DNA of 64,000 nucleotides from Porites lutea. Its lineage: Eukaryota; Cnidaria; Anthozoa; Scleractinia; Poritidae. Shown in pieces: positions 55,101 through 64,000 of this stretch. The stretch covers positions 17,830,868 through 17,894,867 of the forward strand of contig NC_133209.1 of assembly GCF_958299795.1 (NCBI RefSeq), in the 5' to 3' direction. The stretch's first letter is position 1. Each line of letters starts with the position of its first letter. A model generated the notes under the pieces. The model ran no database searches, was not told where the DNA came from, and saw only the letters and a program-made list of their open reading frames with translations. A program made the translations under genes and the position numbers.

Positions 55101-58100
55101 GGATTTCAAACCCTCAGCCAGGGCTTCTGATCATATTTCGCGCAGTGGCGGAGCCGCAAAATTCAGGTAAATCCGCGAAATCCCGCGAAATTCACAAAAA
55201 TATGCAAAATACCGCAAAATTCAGTAGAAATGTTATCAAATACATGTCTGTACAGCAATTTTGAAACTTGTCTCAGCTACTTGGGGTATTTACTTGCCTT
55301 AAACTCCAAAATTTATGTCAAAACTTCGTCGCTGAAATGTGCAAACAACAACTGGGCTCTAGCCATGATGTTAAAGGCTTATTGCCATTGGTTCATTTCT
55401 GGAGCGTATTGTTGTTGATAGAGCAAATGATGACCTCTGTTAGAAAAACATTAAAAACACTGGTCTGATCAGTGCAAAACCGATCGATTTCAGCGATTTC
55501 TAGCGAAATTTGCCCGAAAATAACCTCAAAATCTGCCATTTTTTTACCGATTGCTTTCCGGCCAAGTTTGCCTCGAAAATTCCCGTGAAATTCCCGCGAA
55601 ATCGGCCAATGTTTCCGCGATTTTGTCCCTAAAAATCCTGCGAAATTTGACTTTTTTTTCCTCGACCTATCAGAAGTCCTGCTGGATGAAACCCACCCCC
55701 AAACTGGGCTGCCTAACTCCCCTGAAATGCAATTTCCATTGTTGACTACTTAATGTACCAGCATAACATTGGCATAGGAAGTTTTGTTCATTTTTAATTA
55801 GGTTCTGAATTGTTTATAAATTGTATTTAAAATCTCTTTATCCTCAAGTTAGAGTTTTTCTTGAGTTTTAATACATATATTGTCACATCCAGATAATCCT
55901 GCACATTAAAGACATTAAAGAGTATTGCAATAGGTATGGTTTATCTACCAGCTGTATTGTGCATTCTTGCAAACAGCTATGAGCTCTTCCTTTCCTTTAG
56001 TTGCCTTAATTATGGTTTCTTATAATTATTATCTCTTTAGAAAAGAAAAGCTGTTGGTTTCATAAAGGATCAGTTTAAAGGGTCAACTCCTTTTTTTGTG
56101 ATGGTTGCTACCCCTGCCTGCCATGCCCCTTTTACTCCTGCACCTCAATACAAGAACAACTTCAATTCCAGCAAGGCACCAAGAACACCTGCATTTAATG
56201 TGGCAGGGGGACCTGTAAGTGAACTTTTCTTTGAATTTTCCTTGTTTTGATACATTCAAAACCCATTTAAAGGCCTGCACCTACCACATCCACTTTTTTA
56301 GGAGACAGTTCATTAGTTTGTTCACTCTTGGTTAAACCTCTCTATAACAGCCACCCCTCCATATTAAAAGTGGCCACCAAACCTTGTGCCCTACAACCAA
56401 AATGACCTCCTTTCGCATAAACAATGTGGCCCTTTTTTAATTTCAGCAATGTACACATTGATGTAATTTAACTGTACCTAACTGTATCACTTTTTTGTTA
56501 AAATTGTTCCAAGCATTTCGATTCTAATATATTGACATGCTTTGATGCTGTTACATTTTAATCACTATGCAGTACAAAGCATTTTGAAATAGAAATGTCC
56601 TTCCCCCCCACCCCCCCCCCAAAAAAAAATGAATGAAAAAACATTGTGTCATATTGCACCCCTGCCTCTCCATTGACTATTTTTGAATGTGAAGTTCCAG
56701 AAAATATCCATATCCCCCTCCACAGAGGGCAAGGGAAATTCTGAGGGGAGGGGTGTCCAAAAGGATGCAATTTCCGAGGGAGTGGGAGGTGGCTTCGTGA
56801 GGTCTTTTTCTGGGGGCTCCAAGTAAGATTGGTGAGTTGTCAAAAACAAACAGCTGCTCTGTTGAGCAAGCTGTCTGTTATTTTACTGTTAACGGTCTTT
56901 TAAAACAAGAAATTATTATTGTTTTCATCGATGATGTTTTTCATTAAAGGTCGGCGGAAAGTTTTTTTTTTCACGGCTTACGCGATAGATAGTTGTCATC
57001 AGCTCTCATAAATAAACTTTTGGTTACCTAGCTGTAACAGTATTCCACAACAACCTGGTTCCCAGGGTTCTCTCCTACCTTTGAAGAGAGAACCTGGGAA
57101 CGAGGTTGTATTTCATAATATATCGTGGTATTCACCATAATGTGGTTGCATTCTAAGCCTTCTTCTGACATGTTTTTAACTAAAAGCGATCAATAATTAT
57201 TGAAGTCCACTCAGTGTTTAGTTACAGATGGCATCGTTTGTATCGTGTATTGGTATCAACTTCCATGTTTCTCAGTGACTTACCGTTAATTATTAACTAA
57301 TAGCGACCTTTACAAGGCAAAATTGAGATTATTAGACACTGTACTAACATGAATAAAAGGATATTTTCTCTCTTTATCGCAGAAACAATTAACCTTTGCA
57401 TAATAGTATAGTGCAACAGCATTTTTGACGTAACTATTCTTTCCCGGGGGGTGCCTAACCAAGTTGGAAAATTACGGAAGTTCCGGGGGGGGTCTGACAA
57501 GTACCCCTTGGTTTGGAAATTCCGGGAGTGGCCCTCCGTAGGGGGGGGGGGTGTGGATATTTTCTGGAACTACACAATCCTTCATAATACTGTTTTAATT
57601 ACCTCAATAGACTAAACATTGGCTCATTAGAAGTGCCCCACATCCCATGAAGGATTCCTCCATCCAAGCCTCAGATGACATCTTCAGAAACAGGTATGGA
57701 CTCTCTTTTGAGCGTTAAGCTGGACCTACAGAACGTTTTCACTCGCGTTGCTACAGCTATGCAACGCCATCCCACTCCAACAACACGGTGCGGATCATTT
57801 GGAGTCTCGCCAATCTGTTTTTATCTGTTTTCAACGGGTTCAAAAGGTCATTGTTTGTGATTTGTAATTGGTGGATTTCGATCTTATTGTGACCAAAACC
57901 CGATTTTAATATTCCAAATATTTTTGATAGATTTCATCCCTGGACTTCAGACTTCCAAAGATGGCGCAAAAATACTGAAGATTCAGATTAACTTTTGAGA
58001 TCGTAAAAGCGCGATAAAGTGCCGTGTGCTAGCAGAGCTTTCTTTCCCACATGCCTCTTACCTTGTACAAGACGTTCGCATGGCAGACATTCGCCTCGCT

Positions 58101-61100
58101 TCGCTTGTTTACTTGCCTTGTTTACGTTAGCACGTATTGCGTGCCTATTGCACATTTGCGTCAAAACAAGCCGTTTCCATTACTCTATTTGGGCCACCCC
58201 CAAATAATAAAAGAGGACATTAGTATCGTCAAATTGCACATCCCTGTAACTTTCACAAATCCGTCATTCTGCGGACTAAATACACGGAAACACCCCAAAA
58301 TCGCTCATCTATACATCTAATCAAAAACGGTCTCTGCATAACTCGTTTGATGCCAAAATAGTCTGAAAATGGCATCTTCAAGTCATCGTATCCTGTGTAC
58401 GGTAGCACTGAGAACATCGACGTGCTGTTTAAATAACTGACGGTTTTTTTTTTGCGTTCAAAAACAAGGAATGGTTTATTACAACACACAGTTGATAATG
58501 AAGTGTCTGCATTAGCAAGGTTGACTTTCTATGAGAATCTGTTGATTGGGCATGAAACAAGTGTCCGTTGTCCGCATTAATGGGTGTCCGTATTAAGCGG
58601 GTTGAATTTAGAGAAAATATATGGGCTTTCCCCAGGCACAAAGAAAACTGTCAGTAATAACGAGGTGTCGGTATTAGACGGGTGTCCTTAAGGCGGGGTT
58701 GGACTGTATTTATGTATTCTTTTTTTACTAAACTCATCAACCAACATGGCCAAGAACTGCAGTTGAGTGCAATGCGTAACCTTGACAACGGTAAGAGTGG
58801 CATCCACCCAGGCACCATCACACTGCTAACCAGTGAAACCTAACATACTTGCCATAATTATGCTTACCGGAGAGGGGGTTAGGGAAGGGTAGGGAGCAGA
58901 AAAACACTTTGAAAGCACAAGCCACGACCGCAACGGCACGCGAACGTAATGGCCTGAGCCCAAGATATGGCTAGTACCTTACGCATTCCACAGCCATATC
59001 ACCCCCGGCTGTGGCAGCCATGGACAGCTGTTTTGCCGACTTTTTCGCCCTTATTGGAACTCATCAGCATAGCATAGCTGCAGCCGTCGGGTCAATAGGG
59101 AGTTTAAGATGTCACTACGGCGACAGCAACGAGAACGTCAAAAAAGCAAAGGTTTTAGGACAGCAAAACAACAACTTCGCACAAGCATCACGCTTTTTGT
59201 ACATTTCTTTGCCGTCACTGCACGACTACGACGTGAATTGCCTAATTTCGCGTTTTATCGACAACGTGAACACACGACGACGAATTTCTCTCGGCTCTCT
59301 TGAACCTTGAATATTTTTCTGAAGAATTCAAATCCAGGAAAGTTTGCCTACATTGGACAAAGTGAGCGAGTTGTGATAATCGCGCTGCAGTTTCAAAAAC
59401 GTGAAGTCACTTTTTAAGTGACGTTTTCGCCGCCGTCGTCGTTGTGGTACCGGGGGAACCGGGGAACCCCTGCGAAGAAATTAGGGCGCTCTAACATGTC
59501 TTTACGTGAGAGGGCTGGCCAGCCATGTCTCCGGTCAGGAAGCTCCGGTTTAACTTGACTTAGCCTAAATTTCATTTCGCCACATTTTATTTATTTATTT
59601 GTTTATTCATCCATTTATTTCAAGGTGGCGCACGCTGTTATCTGTTGATGATTTAGTCGAAGAGGTCATCACAACGCTGGATGCTGGAAAACTCTTGAAC
59701 AATACATACGTCATATTCTCGTCGGATAACGGCTTTCATCTTGGTAAAGGTTACTTTATTCATCAACTACTATGTATTTCGGTCAGTGCAAGAATTATCT
59801 CATTCTATAATAGAGTGTTTTCACTCACGTTGCCAGCATATATGGAAATTTATTGGAAAAAAGAAAGCGTTTGCATAAGAAAATAGTTCAACTCCCAGAG
59901 GATTGGTTTGGACACCAACATGGCCGCCGTTTCATTGTTTTGGGGCACCAATATGGCCGCCGTGACGTCACGTGAAAACACTCTATAGCCTGCTTCAAGG
60001 GAGAGACTGCTGTCAGTTTCCTTCTTATAGTAACGAGTAAACAAAAGGAAAAAAACAATGAAGTTAGGGTGTAATACTGCGTCGGTATTAGTCTACATCT
60101 ATTTCACGTGGGCTAAGTAAAATCACTCTATAATACCATACAGTTGTTCGAATGCCGATTAGCGCTAACCCGCGGTTACATTTTAACCTGGGTTTCTTTG
60201 TCTTTTATTAAAGGGCATTTTCCCGGATAATTTTCTGTATTCTTTTTAGAGCATCCAATCAACAAATTGTAAGAATTGTAGTTGTAAAAAGAATAAAACT
60301 GAACTTGCTTTTTCAGCTTTCTTATCTGAATTCAAATTTCGCACCAACGCTGGGTTATCTTAACCCTGCTTTGAACAACACGGCCCAGGAGAGGGTGTGC
60401 ACGACAAATTGAAAATTTCGGGTCAGGGTGTGTAGCATCATGAAGCATCGCATCCTTCCGTCCCAAATTCAGACCAAAACGTTCGGTTTCCCAGGCTACC
60501 CTTTATTTCACAGCTAAACCGTCATTCTCCTCTTTATTTCTCAATTTTTACCTTTGTGTCCTCGCCGCAGGTCAGTTTAGTCTTCCTCAAGATAAGAGGC
60601 AGCTGTATGAGTTTGATGTCCGCGTGCCTTTCATGATCAGAGGTCCAGGGCTGAAGCCAAAGCAAACTTCACAGGTGAGCGTCAGGTCGAACTTACTACA
60701 GCTTATAAATGCTTACCTGGTTTCCTCTCTTGTTTTGCCTGGAAGACTGATCTGTTTTCGCTACACCAGGGAGCTTAAGCAACGACGACGGCGACGGCAA
60801 CGAGAACGGCAAAAAACAAAACAACAACTTCATCAAGTATCACGCTTTTTCGTACATTTCTTTGCCGTCATTGCATGATTACGACGTGAAACTGCCTCAT
60901 TTCACGTTTTTTGGCGGACGTAAACACAAGACGTCGACTTTTTTTCCTGAACTTCGATACAAACTCAGTTTAGAATTTAACTCCAGAAAAATTTGCCAAC
61001 ATTTGACCAATTGAACGAGGTGGAATAAGCGTGATAAATTTTGCTTAAGCTCACTAGTTATTAACATAAAGAGGACCCTTTTCTTATGGAAACCTCTCTA

Positions 61101-64000
61101 TAACTGACGGCTTGTTTAATTCAAAAGATGCCAACCTTCATATCATTCCTCCCTTTGTATTGAGGATAATGGCTCTGTCCCACTGGTGTCGCGCGCCTTC
61201 GTCACTGTTTTTCGCGTTTTCTTTGCCAAACCTAGCTAACGCGAACGGTCACACCCCGGTCAGGTGTTCTTCTGTCTTGGCCTCACTTTCAGTTGAACTG
61301 TCCCTCGATTAAAGCCTTCTGGGGTCAGATGTTGGAGGACACTTGAGCTTTGGGGCCCTTTGTTTGGGCTTGTATTCCCTCTTGGCATAACAAAGGTTCT
61401 TTTCTTGCAGAGTACAATTCTCAACATTGATATAGCGCCGACAATAGTGGAATTGGCTGGAGGAAAGGCCCCCGAATCCATGGACGGACGCTCGATTTTA
61501 CCTCTTTTGGTATGTTCTTTTGAACCTTTGTCTACATTTTTTCTCCTCGTTTTGTCTTTGTTGTCATTTGCCGTTGTTTAAGGGCGCTTCCCAAAGTCAG
61601 AACTGGCCAGCCAGAGTGGTCATTTTGAAAATGAAATATTAGTATTTTATCGGAATTTGTACTAAAACTCACCACTACCGTGCATACTATAGAGCATTTT
61701 CACTCACGTGGTCAGCATCTATGCTAATTTATTGGAACAAAAGAAAACGTGTTCATAAGAAAAGAGTTTAACCCCCGGAGGATTTCCCTGGTACACTACT
61801 GAACATGGCCGCCGTTTCCTTGTTTGGGAACACCAGAATGGCCACAGTGACGTCATGTGAAAACGCTCTATTTGAGAATAAACTGACCTGGCCTGATAGT
61901 GCTGGTTAATAGACATCTTTAGCATCAGGTTTTTTGAGGGAAACCGCAAACCGCGATCTGCAGTTTGCAGTTACGCGTTTGCAGTTACGCGTTTTTTAGG
62001 ATTTCGTATTTTGGCAAATTATAAAGCCTTCGTTGTTTAGTGCCGCCATGTTGATTTTGGTCACGTCGTAGTGCTTCTTTTTTATCGACTGATTCGAGTT
62101 CAAAAATCTACCTGGCATATCATAGGCGGATGTAGAAACCCATCTCTTGCCTTAAATCGTGAGTGAATAAATAACACTGCTTTAGAGCCAATCAGAAGGT
62201 TTACTGGTGATATTTTAAAATGAACTTAGCAAATAATGGTAACAGAATTTGCTTTCGTCTGATTATGTGTGTATTGAATTATCATTATACTAGTTTAATG
62301 CTGAACTCAGGACTCCTGATAGCCAATCGGATTGATGATTTTGTTATAGGTACAGTATGATGGGGACTTCCTATAGCCAATCAGAGTCGAAAAATTTTGT
62401 TATAGTTATCCTGGGGACTGCGTATAGCCAATCAGATGCGAAGAAGTTTGTAATAGTTATGATGGAGACTGCCTCTAGCCAATCAGATTGGAAAACAGTT
62501 TTGTTATAGTTATGAATACACGCAATCACTTTTGTTTCAGAAGTCGGATGTTGAGCTCGAACAACAAGAGGTGAGTTTAAGAAACACTTTTAGTTCCTTT
62601 AGATTTTTTTTTATTGCTATAGAACGTATACTGTATATGTTTCTTTAGCTCACTACAGATAGTCTTCATCCGTGCACTACAAATTCTCTGCTCAGTTAAC
62701 TTGTTTTCGAATTAACGAAAACACATCTGGCTCCAAGGCCGAGTGGAGTAAAACAAAAGAAATTGATCATTCATCTCTAAATCTCAATGCAGTTTTCGGA
62801 GCCAAGCACGAGTTTTAATAATTCGAGACTGGCCTATTGCCTTGCTTCGTGCTAAATGCTGTGCCACAGTGTCCCCAATCCGTACCACAGCCATCCTTGA
62901 ATTTCCACTACCTCTCCAGTTGCAGCACTGCTAAACCAAGCAGCCTTTGTGGTAGACGCGTGGAAGGGAAGGGGGAGAAATTACGAAAGGGGGAGGGAGA
63001 CCCCCTTCGACTTTCCCCAATAGTGACTGTTCATTAAAACAAAATCATTACAGCAATACACTGTACATGTAAGGCTTAATTACAGAGCTACTTACAATCG
63101 TAAAATACAGTAATATTCCGAAATTAAGCCCCTTTTTGAGGGGCTTATATTCGGAGGGGCTTATATACGGAAGGAAATGTGCGTTTCAAAATCGGCTAGG
63201 CTTATAATGAAGGGGGGGGGAGGGGGGGTGAGGGGGGGGCGGAAGTATTCGTCTCAAATTCCATTGGGCTAGCTTATAGTTGGAAGGGAGTTTATGTCAG
63301 TAATTCGTCTTAAGGACGCAGATGTTCCTAAAACTCAGCCATGCAAGTACTTTGTCTATATGGATCGAGGAAATCCAAGCCAAGACTGAAGAGTGAACTA
63401 TGCAAAGAGTAGATATACTGTGACGCTTTTTTACGGCAGTCATTTCGCACACGTAATAATTCTTTTGTAAATGCAAAACTTTATCACTGAAAAGAATTTG
63501 CTTTGTTTTATTTTGAATTTGAGGGCAATTTCCGAGTACAAGCCCCTGGAGGCTTGTATTTGGAGGGGCGATTTATCGGAGGGTCTTTTTGCGTTACGAG
63601 TTTAGGGGGCTTATATTTGGAGGGGCTTATACATGGAGGGGCATATTCATGGTAGTTAGCGCCTGACCTCAGATGATAATTATGCTGAAGATTGAAGTAT
63701 AACGGGTGGTTTACGTTATGTGTAGTCTTGCAATCCTCTCTCTGTTCCCTTTTCACTTCCTCCCCTACCCCTTTCGACACCTACAACACAGACTACAAAT
63801 CGAGCCAATATAATGTTTATTGGCTATCGTACTGACGCAGTAATAAAAACCTCGAGGAAGTAAAAAAGCTGAAATTATACTGAAAGTATCATTTGCTTGC
63901 TTCTTGTTCAGGATGTAGCTTGGCGTACAGATTTTCTTATTCAGCATTATGGGGAAGGTGCAGTAAAGATTCCAGGATGTCCAGAACTTTCTTCAGGCGT
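52151..64000 (+). CDS. GNS: N-acetylglucosamine-6-sulfatase, 5' part (runs off window)
   Basis: GNS is a lysosomal sulfatase that removes 6-sulfate from N-acetylglucosamine in heparan and keratan sulfate. Ten exons were rebuilt: 52151-52291, 53753-53812, 54461-54829, 56041-56214, 57611-57693, 59625-59743, 60571-60674, 61411-61509, 62541-62570 and 63912-64000 (open at the edge). All are GT-AG and in phase, giving 422 residues so far of roughly 550 in the human enzyme. Visible parts are a signal peptide (residues 1-22); metal-binding SDDQD near residue 39; the sulfatase signature [12 protein letters not shown], with the cysteine converted to formylglycine at about 74; [73 protein letters not shown] (metal ligands D310, N311); and [20 protein letters not shown]. 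Exon 9 is a 30-nt microexon. Introns are rich in MITEs. Confidence 0.95.
52413..53156 (-). mobile_element. tRNA-derived SINE, split by a nested hAT-like MITE
   Basis: Read on the minus strand from 53156: CACCTAGTTAGCTCAGTTGG is a pol III A box and D arm; after the insertion the SINE resumes with GGGAGGTCGTGGGTTCAAAC, an intact B box. The tRNA-unrelated body continues to about 52413 but its end is uncertain. It lies in GNS intron 1. Confidence 0.75.
52681..53121. mobile_element. hAT-like MITE inside the SINE, 8-bp target duplication
   Basis: GATCGGCA occurs on both sides (52673-52680 and 53122-53129), and removing one copy with the insert restores a continuous tRNA-like head. Sub-terminal inverted words GGGTATGTGCCGCCC and GGGCGGCACATACCC are perfect 15-bp partners. 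The interior holds five or more AGAACGGGGTAT-type repeats. An 8-bp duplication is the hAT hallmark. Confidence 0.88.
53900..54097. mobile_element. MITE with 22-bp perfect terminal inverted repeats (GNS intron 2)
   Basis: TTATTATATAAACACCAATG at the left and CATTGGTGTTTATATAATAA at the right are exact partners (22 bp in all with the flanking AA/TT). The interior has TATCTTCACGTGTGAAAATA-type repeats. Confidence 0.85.
54105..54237. mobile_element. Hairpin repeat adjoining the MITE (GNS intron 2)
   Basis: ATTACATGGCCACTTGGAGA and TACGAAATTTCTC on the left mirror GAGAAATTTCGTA and TCTCCGTGCGGCCATGTAAT on the right. The middle also folds (GTTGAAAAAATATTTCAC with GTGAAATATTTTCAAC). It probably forms one composite element with 53900-54097. 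Confidence 0.75.
55140..55650. repeat. CCGCGAAAT-rich degenerate repeat (GNS intron 3)
   Basis: Words such as ATCCGCGAAATCCCGCG and TTCCCGCGAAATCGGCC recur at both ends of this stretch. The unit structure is irregular. Confidence 0.5.
56689..57576. mobile_element. TIR element, short relative of the one at 23504-25278 (GNS intron 4)
   Basis: GAAGTTCCAGAAAATATCCA at the left mirrors TGGATATTTTCTGGAACTAC at the right. As in the larger copy, G/C runs and GGAAATTC words follow inside each end. Confidence 0.75.
57050..57109. repeat. Short inverted repeat (GTTCCCAGGGTTCTCTC)
   Basis: ACAACCTGGTTCCCAGGGTT with CTCTC on the left mirrors GAGAG with AACCTGGGAACGAGGTTGT on the right, around a 9-10 nt centre. 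It sits inside the TIR element at 56689-57576. Confidence 0.7.
57694..59095. other. GNS intron 5, mostly unassigned
   Basis: 58085-58197 is an inverted match to 38031-38130. Around 58560-58705, words such as GGTGTCCGTATTAAGCGGG and GGTGTCGGTATTAGACGGG recur, probably a degraded MITE end. No gene other than GNS was seen. Confidence 0.45.
59096..59450. mobile_element. GCAACGAGAACG-family MITE, copy 2 (GNS intron 5)
   Basis: GACAGCAACGAGAACGTC, CATCACGCTTTTTGTAC, TTTGCCGTCACTGCACGACT and a right end CGCCGCCGTCGTCGTTG. It shares the order of blocks with 60767-61056 and 13050-13220. Confidence 0.65.
59813..59983. mobile_element. TA-flanked MITE (GAGTGTTTTCACTC), copy 1 (GNS intron 6)
   Basis: GAGTGTTTTCACTCACG at the left mirrors CACGTGAAAACACTC at the right; TA on both borders. 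The interior has two ATGGCCGCCGT words. Confidence 0.85.
60138..60387. mobile_element. MITE (TGTTGTTCGAA family) (GNS intron 6)
   Basis: CAGTTGTTCGAATGCCGATT and AGCGCTAACCCGCGG on the left mirror GCTGGGTTATCTTAACCCTG and CTTTGAACAACACGG on the right. A terminus fragment of the same family is at 4871-4910. Confidence 0.65.
60767..61056. mobile_element. GCAACGAGAACG-family MITE, copy 3 (GNS intron 7)
   Basis: GAGCTTAAGCAACGACGACG at the left and TTGCTTAAGCTC at the right form short TIRs. CATTGCATGATTACGACGTG and neighbours match copy 2. It begins about 90 bp after exon 7. Confidence 0.7.
61692..61868. mobile_element. TA-flanked MITE (GAGTGTTTTCACTC), copy 2 (GNS intron 8)
   Basis: GAGCATTTTCACTCACGTG at the left mirrors CATGTGAAAACGCTC at the right; TA on both borders. 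It aligns along its length with 59813-59983. Confidence 0.85.
62310..62517. repeat. Minisatellite, four units of about 51-54 bp, next to GNS microexon
   Basis: Each unit runs GGGACT...TAGCCAATCAGA...TTTTGTTATAGTTATG. Units start near 62310, 62363, 62413 and 62464. The array ends about 23 bp before the acceptor of the 30-nt exon 9. Every unit contains CCAATC. Confidence 0.85.
63105..63660. mobile_element. AAGCCCC-family MITE, interrupted copy (GNS intron 9)
   Basis: TTTTTGAGGGGCTTATATTC, CGTTTCAAAATCGGCTAGGC and TTTGAGGGCAATTTCCGAGT reproduce, in reverse orientation, the blocks of 28220-28458. About 190 bp of unrelated sequence (63295-63485) lies in the middle. A G-rich cluster is at 63211-63241. 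Confidence 0.6.

Noticed and set aside
1-64000. LTR retroelements, Polintons or other virus-derived elements
   Set aside because: No capsid, integrase, protease or envelope-like frames and no paired LTRs were recognised; the only reverse transcriptases are LINE-type.

Overview
The window looks like nuclear DNA of an anthozoan cnidarian, most likely a scleractinian coral. The base composition is AT-rich. Genes are either split by canonical GT-AG introns or intronless, and short terminal-inverted-repeat elements (MITEs) of several families are very dense. Several of these families I recall as common in stony corals; that is recollection, and the species is not determined. No bacterial operons, CRISPR arrays or rRNA genes were seen, and no LTR or other virus-like element was recognised.

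Layout: (1) 1-12.8 kb holds a tripeptidyl-peptidase 1 (sedolisin, S53) cluster: two intronless full-length genes on the + strand (953-2665, 10928-12616) inside a duplicated block that shares about 0.9 kb of upstream flank, and an inverted 5'-truncated third copy (6139-6838). (2) 12.8-17.5 kb is repeat territory, with a Harbinger-type MITE carrying a nested tRNA-like piece, a hAT-like MITE, a tandem repeat and hairpins. (3) 17.5-30.9 kb is a divergent pair: RRP8 (rRNA m1A methyltransferase) on the - strand and ribosomal protein S3a (RPS3A) on the + strand, their start codons 183 bp apart. I rebuilt five RRP8 exons and six RPS3A exons. RPS3A introns carry a 1.8 kb TIR element, two MITEs and a 5'-truncated CR1/L2-like LINE. 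(4) 31-36 kb: several MITEs and a single-exon BTB-BACK-Kelch gene with one apparent frameshift. (5) 36-43 kb: a decayed antisense LINE, a foldback element nested in another repeat, further MITEs, and a possible 50-residue ORF. (6) 43.3-51.1 kb: a direct tandem duplication of about 3.9 kb, each unit holding one intronless class A GPCR on the - strand; copy A is intact and copy B has a one-base homopolymer frameshift. (7) 52.2-64 kb: the first ten exons of N-acetylglucosamine-6-sulfatase (GNS), + strand, running off the right edge; its introns hold a hAT-like MITE inside a tRNA-derived SINE and many other MITEs.

Functionally, TPP1 and GNS are both lysosomal hydrolases but are 40 kb apart and not evidently linked. 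RPS3A and RRP8 both serve ribosome production and probably share a promoter. I found no convincing wholly new system. The strongest observations are the RPS3A/RRP8 divergent promoter, the two local gene duplications with different fates of their copies, and several nested or target-site-flanked MITE insertions.
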